A stretch of 64,000 nucleotides of DNA from Mucilaginibacter ginsenosidivorax (GTDB lineage: Bacteria > Bacteroidota > Bacteroidia > Sphingobacteriales > Sphingobacteriaceae). The translations under genes and the position numbers were made by a program. Shown here piece by piece: positions 10,705 to 19,436 of the stretch. The DNA lies in contig NZ_CP042437.1 of the NCBI RefSeq assembly GCF_007971525.1, positions 1-64,000 of the forward strand, written 5' to 3'. The notes under the pieces are model-generated. The model was not told where the DNA came from. It made no database searches and worked only from the letters and a program-made list of their open reading frames with translations. Every line of letters begins with the position of its first letter. Positions within the stretch are counted from its first letter, which is position 1.

Positions 10705-13035
10705 ATGTTCAGAGAAATACGAAACCGGTTTCTGCGATTCCTTGTTATCTTCATATACTTCGTTATCATCTTTTTTTGCTCTATAGAGCTCAACTTCCTT
10801 TGGCTTTTTGGTTATTCGCCTGACATGCAGGATATTAAAACACCTGTACTTTCTGTTGGGTCGGAGGTTTTCACTGCCGATGGCAAACTGATAGGTCAGT
10901 ATTATAAGGAAAACCGCTCGCCTGTTGATTTAAAGCATATTTCGCCCAACCTTATAAACGCGCTTATTTCAACCGAAGACGTGCGTTTTTACAGTCACGG
11001 CGGTGTCGATTTTTATTCGTTTTTCACCAGTATGGTTTCAACGGCTAAAGGCGAGCGGCGGGGCGGCAGTACCATTACACAACAACTTGCCAAAAACCTT
11101 TTTGAAACACGCAAGCGCAAATCCCAGGGCTTTATCCGGAAAGTTCCTCTTATAAATACTGTTGTATACAAGTTTAAAGAGTGGCTTACTGCCTTTAAAA
11201 TTGAACACGTATATAGCAAACAAAAAATTCTTGAATTATATTTTAATACGGTCCCTTTTGGTAATAATACCTTTGGTATAAAAACAGCCACATTAAAATA
11301 TTTTAACAAACAACCCGATCAGGTTAGCCCCGGTGAGGCCGCTTTGCTTATAGGTATGCTGAAAGCCACATCCAGTTATAATCCTATCCGCAATCCCGAA
11401 CGTGCTACCGAACGCAGAAATACGGTTTTAGGCCAGATGCTTAAAAATGGTTCCATTACTAAAGACCAATATACAAGCAGTTCACAATCGCCCATAAAAC
11501 TCGATTTAAGCTATGTAGAAGAAGATTCGCATGGCGACTCATACCTGCGCCGCGCGGTTGAAAAATGGCTGGATAAATGGTGTAAGGATAATGGGTATGA
11601 TTTATATGAGGATGGTCTGAAGATTTATACAACCATAGATTCACGGATGCAGCAATATGCCGAAGAGGCGGTTGCCGAAAAAATGAAAATGCTGCAAAAG
11701 CGTTTTTACAACCTATGGGGCAATAAAAACCCGTGGCGCGATTCGAAAGGTGTCGAAATCAAAGATTTCATTTTAAAAAACGAACAAAAACTGCCTATTT
11801 ACAAATTGCTGGATAAAAAATTTGGTGGTGACACCGTAAAAATAAGCGAGTATTTTAAAACCAAAAAACGGATGACCGTTTTTACCTGGCATGGCGAACA
11901 GGATACCACATTTTCAACCATCGATTCTATTAAATATTACGCCAAGCTGTTAAATACCGGCATGATGACGCTTGAGCCATCAACAGGTAAGATAAAAGTT
12001 TGGATTGGCGGTATCGACCATCGTTTTTTCAACTACGATCACGTAAACCAATCAAGGAGGCAGGCAGGATCTACGTTTAAACCATTTGCCTACCTCACAG
12101 CACTTGACAATGGCTATACCCCCTGCGATAAATTCACAGACCAGCCTGTAACCATAAAATATAAAGACAACGGTAAAGATGAAGTATGGCAACCTAATAA
12201 TGCCGATTTCCATTTTTCGTACCAGGAAATGTCGCTAAGGTGGGCTATGGGTAAATCGGTAAATTCCATTACAGCCCAGCTTACCGAAAAAGTGGGATGG
12301 GATAAAATTGTACAGTACGCTCACAAATGCGGTATCGAAAGCCCATTAAAATCGGTTCCTTCGGTATCATTAGGATCCAATGATGTTTCCGTTTATGAGA
12401 TGGTGCGGGCTTATAGCACCTTTCTGAATAAAGGCCAGAAGATAGACCCCTTATTGGTAACAAAAATAACAGACCAGCAGGGTAATGTAATTGACGAATT
12501 TGAGTTGAAACAAGAAAAAGTATTGAGCGAGGAAACTGCCTGGCTGATGCTTTATATGTTCCGCGGCGGTATGGAAGAACCTGGAGGCACCTCGCAGGCC
12601 TTATGGGAATACCCTGGCCTTTGGAAAAAGGATAACCAGATTGGCGGCAAAACCGGCACGTCATCTGATTATGTCGACGGCTGGTACATGGGAATCACGA
12701 AGGATTTGGTTACAGGGGTTTGGGTTGGTGCCGACGACAGAAGTGTGCACTTTACATCATCCGAAACAGGTGAAGGATCACACACTGCCCTGCCCATTTT
12801 TGGCCGCTTTATGGAAAAGGTGTACGCCGATCCGAAATTGGGTTATACTTACGGGCCTTTCCCAAAACCATGGAGCAAGATCACCAAAAACTATAATTGT
12901 CCGTCGCCGCATATTGCCACTGATACTACGGAGGTAGATAGTACAAGCAACCCTATTGATACCACCAACGTTATACCAACACCAGCTGCCAGTACGCCGG
13001 AGAATCCCGAAACAACGCCCGCCAATCAAAAATAA
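10705..13035 (+). CDS. mrcA: Penicillin-binding protein 1A (bifunctional transglycosylase/transpeptidase)
   Basis: This protein polymerises and cross-links peptidoglycan at the outer face of the inner membrane. It has 776 residues: one N-terminal membrane anchor (about 9-33), then a GT51 domain with EDVRFYSHGGVD and GGSTITQQLAKNLF, then a transpeptidase domain. The transpeptidase shows all three active-site motifs: STFK (in QAGSTFKPF), SVN (KSVNS) and KTGT (GGKTGTSSDYVDGW). The C-terminus is a Thr/Pro-rich tail. It is the first intact gene in the window. It is divergent from ppk2 across 274 bp and is followed by a hairpin at 13083. Confidence 0.93.
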   Translation: MFREIRNRFLRFLVIFIYFVIIFFCSIELNFLWLFGYSPDMQDIKTPVLSVGSEVFTADGKLIGQYYKENRSPVDLKHISPNLINALISTEDVRFYSHGGVDFYSFFTSMVSTAKGERRGGSTITQQLAKNLFETRKRKSQGFIRKVPLINTVVYKFKEWLTAFKIEHVYSKQKILELYFNTVPFGNNTFGIKTATLKYFNKQPDQVSPGEAALLIGMLKATSSYNPIRNPERATERRNTVLGQMLKNGSITKDQYTSSSQSPIKLDLSYVEEDSHGDSYLRRAVEKWLDKWCKDNGYDLYEDGLKIYTTIDSRMQQYAEEAVAEKMKMLQKRFYNLWGNKNPWRDSKGVEIKDFILKNEQKLPIYKLLDKKFGGDTVKISEYFKTKKRMTVFTWHGEQDTTFSTIDSIKYYAKLLNTGMMTLEPSTGKIKVWIGGIDHRFFNYDHVNQSRRQAGSTFKPFAYLTALDNGYTPCDKFTDQPVTIKYKDNGKDEVWQPNNADFHFSYQEMSLRWAMGKSVNSITAQLTEKVGWDKIVQYAHKCGIESPLKSVPSVSLGSNDVSVYEMVRAYSTFLNKGQKIDPLLVTKITDQQGNVIDEFELKQEKVLSEETAWLMLYMFRGGMEEPGGTSQALWEYPGLWKKDNQIGGKTGTSSDYVDGWYMGITKDLVTGVWVGADDRSVHFTSSETGEGSHTALPIFGRFMEKVYADPKLGYTYGPFPKPWSKITKNYNCPSPHIATDTTEVDSTSNPIDTTNVIPTPAASTPENPETTPANQK

Positions 13036-13082
13036 GGCTTTTGTAGGAGGGGATTAAAAGTTCAGGTACAAGTTTAAATATC

Positions 13083-13110
13083 AATCGGCAGGCCCTACAG
13101 CCTGCCGATT
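13083..13110 (+). terminator. Hairpin after the PBP1A gene
   Basis: There is an 11-bp perfect stem AATCGGCAGGC / GCCTGCCGATT with a 6-nt loop, 47 bp after the stop codon. The following T-tract is weak, so termination is likely but not certain. Confidence 0.6.
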
Positions 13111-13147
13111 ATTCATTAAATTAGCCGTATTCTATTTAGTTTGAATT

Positions 13148-16100
13148 ATGAATAAAACCTACTCATTGTTAAACAACGCTAAAAAGTTCAGCTTTATATT
13201 GGTATGCCTTATCTGCTCGCTGCTCATCAGCAACAGCGCCAGGGCGCAATATTTTGGCCAAAATAAAGTACGGTACAAAAACCTAAAGTTTAAAGTTTAT
13301 AAAACACCACATTTCGAAATATACTATTATATCAAAAATGATAGTATGATCAAGCGCTTTGCCCAGGAAAGCGAATTGTGGTACACACTGCATCAACAGG
13401 TTTTTAAGGATACATTCAAAACAGCCAACCCAATCATTTTATACGCCAATCACCCCGATTTTCAGCAAACCACAGCCATCGACGGAGAAATTGGCGTAGG
13501 TACCGGCGGTATTACCGAGGGTTTAAAAAACCGTGTAGTAATGCCGGTGATGGAAACAAACCAAATGACGCGCCACGTTATAGGTCACGAATTGGTGCAT
13601 GCTTTTCAGTACCATGCATTGTTAGGTGGAAATCAGAATGAGAATTTCGAGAACATCAATAACATTCCACTATGGATGATAGAAGGTATGGCCGAGTATC
13701 TTTCGTTGGGTAAAAAAGATGCCTACACCGCCATGTGGATGCGTGATGCTTATCTGAACCATGATATCCCTACGGTTCGCGATCTGACGGAAAGTAACAA
13801 GTATTTCCCTTACCGCTACGGAGAAGCCTTTTGGTCGTTTTTAGGATCGACTTACGGAGATACCGTGATCGTGCCATTTTTCAAAAACACAGCCCGCTAC
13901 GGCCTTGCATATGGCATCAGGCGTACTTTTGGATACGATGATAAAACACTATCCCGCCTGTGGAAAAACTCAATAGAAAGCACCTACAAGCCCTTTTTAA
14001 AGGATACCGTACAAAAGCCTGTTGGTTTAAAACTGGTAGATAAAGACAATGGTGGCGACCTTGTGGTTGCCCCGGCGGTAAGCCCTGATGGTAAATACCT
14101 GGCGTTCTTATCTGCCAAAAGCCTGTTCAGTATCGATTTGTACCTGGCTGATGCCCGAACGGGTAAAATTTTGCGCAAGCTCACAAGCAAAGTATCAAAT
14201 ACCCACATAGATGAGTTTAACTTTATCGAATCGGCCGGCGCATGGTCGCCGGACAGCAAGCGTTTTGCGTTCAGTGTGTTTAGCAAAGGGCGTAATCGTA
14301 TGGAAGTTGTTGACATCAACAATGGACGCATCCTTGATGATGTATCAATGGAGCAGGCAGAGCAGTTTAGTAACCTATCCTGGTCGCCAGATGGTAAGGA
14401 TATTGTTTTTACCGGCCTTGTTGAAGGACAAAGCGATTTGTACTCCTATAACTTCGATACAAAAAAGATTACGCAGCTTACCAATGATAAGTATACCGAT
14501 TACCAGCCAACCTATTCAAGGGATGGTAAAAAGGTTCTATTTTCAAGTGATCGCTCCACCTATGACCAATCGTTAGAGCAGGCCATCACCTTTAACCTGG
14601 CCGAACTTGACCTGGCAACAGGCAAAGTAACCGATATCAAAATATTTAACGGTGCCAACAATTTAAACCCGCAATACTCGGCCGATGGAACCCAGATCTA
14701 CTTCCTGTCCAACAGGGATGGCTTCCGCAATATGTACCGTTATACCATTAGCACAGGCCAGGTTGAGCAAATGACCGATCTGTTTACCGGAATCTGCGGC
14801 ATCACCGAGTTTTCGCCTGCATTAAGTGTCTCTGCTAACGATGATGTGGTATATTCCTACTACCGGGCACAAAAATATGCCTTGTACAATGCAAAAGCAT
14901 CAGCCTTTAAACCAATTGCGTTACAACCACAGGCGGTAGATTTTGGCGCGGCTATGCTGCCTCCTCCCCATGCCGTGGGAGTTGATCTGATCAACTCAAA
15001 TCTTAACAATTTCCTGGCCTACCGTAAAATCCCGACCGATTCTGTTAAAGAAATCCCATATCGCCCTAAGTTTAAGCTTGATTACCTGGCCGGCAGCGGC
15101 GTTGGCATTGGAGTAAGCAGCTTTTATGGCACAAGCCTTTCAAGTGGTATCCAGGGTGTTTTCAGCGATATACTGGGCCGGAATCAAATCTTCGCGGCGG
15201 CATCTGTAAACGGTCAGATTTATGACTCCGGCGCAGCTGTAACTTATGTAAACCAAACTGGCCGATGGAATTTGGGTACAGGTATATCGCATATCCCTTA
15301 CCTGTTTGGTATACAAACCGAAACATTGCCGGTTCAAAATGTGGGCGGCAAAAACGTAAAAGTATTATCTCAAAACACAGATATCATCCGCAATTTTGAA
15401 GATGCCGCCAGGGTATTTACCTCCTATCCTATCGATAAAACAAACCGTTTTGAAGTAAGCGCAGGCGCATCCTATAACTCCTATCGCGTTGACAGATACA
15501 GCGATACCTATAAAATTGATACTGCAGTTGATGCTAATAACAAACAAACACTAACCTATACCTATCTTAATTCAGATAAGAAAAAGGTAGCCAATTCGGA
15601 CGAGGCAGCCTTGCTTGGTTATAATTTAAAATCGTATTCTCTTTTCCAACTGTCAACCGCGCTTGTTGGCGACAACTCGTTTTTTGGAGTAACCGCTCCC
15701 TTGAATGGCTTTAGGTACAGGTTAGAAGCCGGTTATAACTTTGGCACATACAAATTCTTTTCGCCAACTATCGATCTTCGTAAATATGTGCGTGTTGAGC
15801 CGGTTACATTTGCAGCCCGCTTTTATGGCTACGGCCGCTTTGGCGATTCAAACGGTATTTACCCCCTATTTATAGGTTATCCCTTTTACATCAGGGGTTA
15901 TGAAGGGCAAACTTTTTACAATAACAATAGCAAGTCATCAAACGGTTTTAATATCGACCAGCTATCGGGTAGCCGCATGGCCGTGTTCAATTTTGAAACC
16001 CGCCTGCCCTTTACCGGGCCCGAAAAGCTGGCACAAATCAAATCTAAATTTTTGTTTACCGATCTGAACTTGTTTTTTGACGCAGGCCTGGCCTGGAATG

Positions 16101-16366
16101 CCGGCGAGCATATTTATTTTCAGAAAAACCCGCCGGTTTTAAGCCGCACGGCTGTTGTGGATGAAAATGGTGTACCGCAAGTTGATAGCAACGGCAACCC
16201 TGTGTTTAATACAACTTACGGTCGTGTACCTGCTTTAAGCGCGGGCATATCGTTAAGGATAAACGTTTTTGGCGCCTTTGTGCTGGAACCTTACCTGGCT
16301 ATTCCTTTTAACCGCACCGATGTTAAAAAACCAGTGTTTGGGCTGGGCTTTACACCGGGCTGGTAA
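13148..16366 (+). CDS. Secreted metallopeptidase-like / TolB beta-propeller / outer membrane barrel fusion protein
   Basis: This large exported protein has 1072 residues. After a signal peptide (about 1-33) comes an MA-clan peptidase-like region with the zinc signature HELVH at residues 147-151 and a downstream WMIEGMAEYLS that could supply the third ligand. Next is a TolB/DPP-IV-like propeller with repeated SPDGK-type blades (AVSPDGKYLAF, AWSPDSKRFAF, SWSPDGKDIVF, TYSRDGKKVLF). The last third is a Gly/aromatic-rich antiparallel barrel like the bacterial surface antigen (Omp85) fold, ending in an aromatic residue. Such multidomain proteins occur in Bacteroidota, but their substrate is unknown. 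It stands as a single-gene unit with its own terminator. Confidence 0.75.
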   Translation: MNKTYSLLNNAKKFSFILVCLICSLLISNSARAQYFGQNKVRYKNLKFKVYKTPHFEIYYYIKNDSMIKRFAQESELWYTLHQQVFKDTFKTANPIILYANHPDFQQTTAIDGEIGVGTGGITEGLKNRVVMPVMETNQMTRHVIGHELVHAFQYHALLGGNQNENFENINNIPLWMIEGMAEYLSLGKKDAYTAMWMRDAYLNHDIPTVRDLTESNKYFPYRYGEAFWSFLGSTYGDTVIVPFFKNTARYGLAYGIRRTFGYDDKTLSRLWKNSIESTYKPFLKDTVQKPVGLKLVDKDNGGDLVVAPAVSPDGKYLAFLSAKSLFSIDLYLADARTGKILRKLTSKVSNTHIDEFNFIESAGAWSPDSKRFAFSVFSKGRNRMEVVDINNGRILDDVSMEQAEQFSNLSWSPDGKDIVFTGLVEGQSDLYSYNFDTKKITQLTNDKYTDYQPTYSRDGKKVLFSSDRSTYDQSLEQAITFNLAELDLATGKVTDIKIFNGANNLNPQYSADGTQIYFLSNRDGFRNMYRYTISTGQVEQMTDLFTGICGITEFSPALSVSANDDVVYSYYRAQKYALYNAKASAFKPIALQPQAVDFGAAMLPPPHAVGVDLINSNLNNFLAYRKIPTDSVKEIPYRPKFKLDYLAGSGVGIGVSSFYGTSLSSGIQGVFSDILGRNQIFAAASVNGQIYDSGAAVTYVNQTGRWNLGTGISHIPYLFGIQTETLPVQNVGGKNVKVLSQNTDIIRNFEDAARVFTSYPIDKTNRFEVSAGASYNSYRVDRYSDTYKIDTAVDANNKQTLTYTYLNSDKKKVANSDEAALLGYNLKSYSLFQLSTALVGDNSFFGVTAPLNGFRYRLEAGYNFGTYKFFSPTIDLRKYVRVEPVTFAARFYGYGRFGDSNGIYPLFIGYPFYIRGYEGQTFYNNNSKSSNGFNIDQLSGSRMAVFNFETRLPFTGPEKLAQIKSKFLFTDLNLFFDAGLAWNAGEHIYFQKNPPVLSRTAVVDENGVPQVDSNGNPVFNTTYGRVPALSAGISLRINVFGAFVLEPYLAIPFNRTDVKKPVFGLGFTPGW

Positions 16367-16390
16367 TACGCTCTTTAAAAAAATATATTT

Positions 16391-16414
16391 AAGCGGCCAT
16401 GCGCCGCTTTTTTT
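16391..16414 (+). terminator. Rho-independent terminator
   Basis: A 7-bp stem AAGCGGC / GCCGCTT with a 5-nt loop is followed by a run of seven T, 24 bp after the preceding stop codon. Confidence 0.85.
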
Positions 16415-16478
16415 ATTTAAAACCTAAATTAGCAAAAACAGTTAACTGTTTGATTGTTATACCTGTAACCAACCCACT

Positions 16479-17066
16479 ATGAAAAAATTGATATTGCTTG
16501 CTGCTTTGCTTTTATTAGGCTCCACATTATTTGCACAAACAAACGCTGTAAACCCCAAAGCTATTGGCCCGCTAAAGGTTGCTGCGGGCGATGGCATGTT
16601 ACCGGCAAATGATATTGTCAAAAACCTGGCATTATCACAGGATTTATCTGTGTTTTACAACTTTCTCAAAACTGCCAACCTGGCGCTTACATTTCAAAGC
16701 CGTGGCCCTATTACAGTATTTGTTCCTGTTAATGGCGCTTTTCAGAATTTACCCGGCGGAAAACTTGATTCGTTAATGAAACCATCGCACTTTTGGGAAC
16801 TCACCCGCATTTTGAGCTACCATGCTATACCTGGCTGGCTAAAGGCAAAAGATATCGAAAAGCAGATTAATAAAAATAAAGGTACGGCTACATTTACTAC
16901 GCTGACTGGCAATAAGCTAACCGCTAAAATTGATGCTAACCGAAATATAGTATTGATTGATGAAAATGGTGGGGAAAGCATCATTAATCGTTTTGATATC
17001 GAGCAAAATAACGGCATGTTGCACGTGGTAAACAAAGTACTGCTGCCTAAGGCAAAAATTATTTAA
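16479..17066 (+). CDS. Secreted fasciclin (FAS1) domain protein
   Basis: This is a 195-residue exported protein with a signal peptide (1-19, ending LFAQ) and one FAS1 domain. The two family boxes are visible: FVPVNGAFQNLP in the first half and NGMLHVVNKVLLP at the end. FAS1 domains mediate adhesion or protein contacts at the cell surface. The partner here is unknown. It is monocistronic as far as spacing shows (112 bp before, 117 bp after). Confidence 0.85.
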   Translation: MKKLILLAALLLLGSTLFAQTNAVNPKAIGPLKVAAGDGMLPANDIVKNLALSQDLSVFYNFLKTANLALTFQSRGPITVFVPVNGAFQNLPGGKLDSLMKPSHFWELTRILSYHAIPGWLKAKDIEKQINKNKGTATFTTLTGNKLTAKIDANRNIVLIDENGGESIINRFDIEQNNGMLHVVNKVLLPKAKII

Positions 17067-17183
17067 ATGTACTATGCAATGACAAACCGCTTAAAATGCA
17101 ATTGCGTATTTAACAATAATTAGTTGTAAGGATTAATCCGGTTTTACGACTAAAAAGATAAATCATAGTTCAAAAAACACGAA

Positions 17184-17669
17184 ATGAATAACGTAATGAG
17201 AAAATCAATTTTTGTTATAGCTATATTAAGCGTTATAACAGCTTTTGGCTGCCAGAGCAGTAATGGCCAGGCTAAACACAAATTAAGCAAGCCTGCGGCA
17301 GAATGGAAGAAAATACTTACACCCAACCAATACTATATTATGGTTGAAAGCGGCACCGAACCGCCTTATAAAAATGATTACTGGAATAACCACGAGAAGG
17401 GTGTTTACGTAAGCGCCGCTACGGGCGAAGTACTATTCAGCTCCGAGGACAAGTTTGATAGCGGCACAGGATGGCCAAGCTTTGTAAAAGCTGTTGACCC
17501 CAAAAAAGTTGCCATTGTTACCGACAATAGCTACGGTATGAGCCGTGATGAGGTAATAGAAAAAAGTACCGGACTTCATCTTGGTCACGTTTTTGATGAT
17601 GGCCCTGCCGATCGCGGTGGCAAAAGGTATTGCATGAATTCGGGCGCTTTAAAATTTATTAAAAAGTAA
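17184..17669 (+). CDS. msrB: Peptide-methionine (R)-S-oxide reductase MsrB, lipoprotein form
   Basis: This enzyme repairs oxidised methionine (R-sulfoxide) in proteins. It has 161 residues, with LTPNQYYIMVESGTEPP, SGTGWPSF, GHVFDDGP and the catalytic Cys150 in RYCMNS. The N-terminus is a lipoprotein-like signal ending AFGC (Cys23), so it probably acts in the periplasm. The two CxxC zinc pairs of zinc-type MsrB are absent (VSAATGEVLF and STGLHLGHVF occupy those places). The only cysteines are the lipobox Cys and Cys150, so no resolving Cys is available. Its 3' end overlaps the convergent GIY-YIG gene by 11 bp. Confidence 0.9.
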   Translation: MNNVMRKSIFVIAILSVITAFGCQSSNGQAKHKLSKPAAEWKKILTPNQYYIMVESGTEPPYKNDYWNNHEKGVYVSAATGEVLFSSEDKFDSGTGWPSFVKAVDPKKVAIVTDNSYGMSRDEVIEKSTGLHLGHVFDDGPADRGGKRYCMNSGALKFIKK

Positions 17670-18015
17670 TAGCGCGCCTGTTAGCGTTTACAGACGGACG
17701 CAACTGTGGCCTTGTACGTATGCCGCTTTCATATTTTAATCCAATGGTCAGATCTACCCAATCAGGGTTAACAGGTCTGATCATTTTTTCTTTTTGAGGC
17801 CTTGTATATGTGCTAACAACTTTAAAGCGTTCCATAGCCTGCTCTTCGGTATTAATTTCTTCAAAATACACTAAACGGTTAAGCTGCTGCGCGCTATCAA
17901 AAAACAAAGTTGGCATATCGCTGTAAAACTGCAGCGTTTTTACCAGGTCTGAGCATAAGCCTACATGAAGATTTTTCCTGTTTCTGTCGGTGATGATATA
18001 TACAAAACGTTTCAT
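17659..18015 (-). CDS. GIY-YIG domain protein
   Basis: This is a small cytoplasmic protein of 118 residues. The GIY-YIG nuclease fold begins at the N-terminus, with YIITDRNRKNLHVGLCSDL in place of the classical GIY...YIG strands. It is of the UPF0213-like size that is common and of unknown role in Bacteroidota. The catalytic Tyr/Arg/Glu set is only partly recognisable. It diverges from the LexA-like regulator across 86 bp, so the two may share control. Confidence 0.7.
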   Translation of the reverse strand: MKRFVYIITDRNRKNLHVGLCSDLVKTLQFYSDMPTLFFDSAQQLNRLVYFEEINTEEQAMERFKVVSTYTRPQKEKMIRPVNPDWVDLTIGLKYESGIRTRPQLRPSVNANRRAITF

Positions 18016-18029
18016 TTTTTGATAAAAAA

Positions 18030-18060
18030 TTTGGTGAACGAATAAATATTACTAACTTTA
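18030..18060 (+). promoter_or_regulatory. Putative Bacteroidota promoter for the XRE/S24 regulator
   Basis: TTTG at 18030-18033 and TAACTTTA at 18053-18060 are 19 bp apart. This matches the -33 TTTG / -7 TAnnTTTG arrangement except for the final base. An ATG at 18060 would overlap the -7 box, which supports starting the gene at 18102. The octamer ATTACTAA at 18048 and 18071 could be an operator overlapping this promoter. Confidence 0.45.
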
Positions 18061-18101
18061 TGAGCATAAAATTACTAATAAATTTAGCAAATGCAAATTT
18101 T

Positions 18102-18878
18102 ATGTCAATAATTTCACAAAATATTAAGTTCCTTCGCAAAAAGAAGGGAATTACCCAACAGCAGTTTGCTGATGAAGTGGGTATAAAGCGCTCATTGGTA
18201 GGCGCTTATGAAGAAGAGCGCGCCGAGCCAAAATATGAATTACTAAAACAATTAGCAATCTACTTTGACATTAGTATTGATGACTTTATTAATGAAACCA
18301 TTAATGAAAAGTGGACGCCAAAGCCAAAAGGTAACCCCGCAAACCTGCGCGTGCTGAGTATTTCTGTTGATAAAGAGGATAACGAAAACATTGAAATGGT
18401 GCCGCTTAAGGCCAGCGCCGGCTACTTAAATGGCTATGCCGACCCTGAATATGTAGCCAAGCTCCCTAAGTTTTACTTACCCATGTTTAAGCAGGGAACC
18501 TACCGTGCTTTTGAAATAAAAGGTGACTCGATGTTGCCGATAGTGTCGGGTGATATTATTATTGCCGAGTACCTTGAAAACTGGGCAGACGTAAAACCCG
18601 GCGAAACTTACGTGGTAATATCAAAAGATGATGGCGTTGTATATAAAAGGATAGGTAACAAATTCAAAGACAATAAAAAGCTAAAGTTAATATCTGATAA
18701 CCCGGTATATGAGCCGTATGAAATAAACGGCGAAGACGTGCTGGAAATTTGGAAGGCAAAAGGCTATATATCAACCCAATTGCCACAGCCAACACCCGAA
18801 CCCACTATGGAAAGTCTTACCAATATGATGGCCCAGATGCAGCGATCGATATCCAACTTACAGCAAAGCAACAATTAA
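18102..18878 (+). CDS. LexA/CI-like transcriptional regulator (XRE helix-turn-helix plus S24 peptidase domain)
   Basis: This is a 258-residue DNA-binding regulator. An XRE helix-turn-helix spans about residues 5-60 (LRKKKGITQQQFADEVGIKRSLVGAYE). A linker leads to a LexA-like S24 domain with the Ser143 of GDSM and Lys182 of VVYKRI as the expected catalytic dyad. A possible Ala-Gly scissile bond sits at 106-107 (KASAGYLNG). This architecture allows self-cleavage during DNA damage, as in LexA, although many Bacteroidota members may act as plain repressors. The C-terminal 40 residues are Pro/Gln/Met-rich. I chose ATG 18102 over 18060 because the upstream ATG lies in the probable -7 box. Confidence 0.85.
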   Translation: MSIISQNIKFLRKKKGITQQQFADEVGIKRSLVGAYEEERAEPKYELLKQLAIYFDISIDDFINETINEKWTPKPKGNPANLRVLSISVDKEDNENIEMVPLKASAGYLNGYADPEYVAKLPKFYLPMFKQGTYRAFEIKGDSMLPIVSGDIIIAEYLENWADVKPGETYVVISKDDGVVYKRIGNKFKDNKKLKLISDNPVYEPYEINGEDVLEIWKAKGYISTQLPQPTPEPTMESLTNMMAQMQRSISNLQQSNN

Positions 18879-18952
18879 GTTACATCGGCTTTCTTAAACC
18901 TTTACGTTATATCTTTATCTTAAGATTAAAACGTAAATAAATTAAAAGAGCT

Positions 18953-19330
18953 ATGAAAAAATTTCTGTTGATGTGCTGTTTCCTGATGGGGATTGCGGCA
19001 GTAAGCCATGCACAAGGTGGCGGTATGAGAAAGAGCCCCGAAGACAGGGCTAAAGATTTGCAGACACAGTTAAAATTAACTGACGATCAAACCGCTAAGG
19101 TTACAGCCATTTATAAAGAGCAGGCTACAAAAATGGACAGCGTAAGAACTGCTGCCAATGGCGACAGGGACGCAATGCGCAGCGCCATGATGCCGATGAG
19201 AAAAGCAACTAACGATAAAGTGAAAGCTATTTTAACTCCGGAACAAGCTACTGCTTTTGACAAGTTGCAAAAGGACATGATGGATAGGATGAGACAAGGT
19301 GGCGGCGGAGGAGGCGGTTCCCAAAACTAA
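18953..19330 (+). CDS. Small periplasmic Spy/CpxP-like (LTXXQ motif) protein
   Basis: This is a 125-residue exported protein with a signal peptide (1-20, ending SHAQ). It is a helical Met/Asp/Lys-rich body with two LTXXQ-type motifs, LTDDQ and LTPEQ, separated by a helix of about 45 residues, as in Spy/CpxP chaperone-like proteins. The C-terminus is a Gly-rich tail. A role in envelope stress or metal sensing is only inferred from the family. It ends in a strong terminator. Confidence 0.75.
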   Translation: MKKFLLMCCFLMGIAAVSHAQGGGMRKSPEDRAKDLQTQLKLTDDQTAKVTAIYKEQATKMDSVRTAANGDRDAMRSAMMPMRKATNDKVKAILTPEQATAFDKLQKDMMDRMRQGGGGGGGSQN

Positions 19331-19351
19331 TTCAATATAATACTACAAATG

Positions 19352-19375
19352 AAGCGGCGATGAGCCGCTTTTTTT
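19352..19375 (+). terminator. Rho-independent terminator
   Basis: The stem AAGCGGC / GCCGCTT with a 5-nt loop is followed by a T run. The stem sequence is the same as in the terminator at 16391. A TAnnTTTG-like box (TATTTTTG, 19375-19382) overlaps its end and may start the biotin gene transcript. Confidence 0.85.
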
Positions 19376-19436
19376 ATTTTTGCATGGTAAAGCAAAAGCT
19401 CAGCATTAGATATATTCTATTAAAGCATCCCATAAA

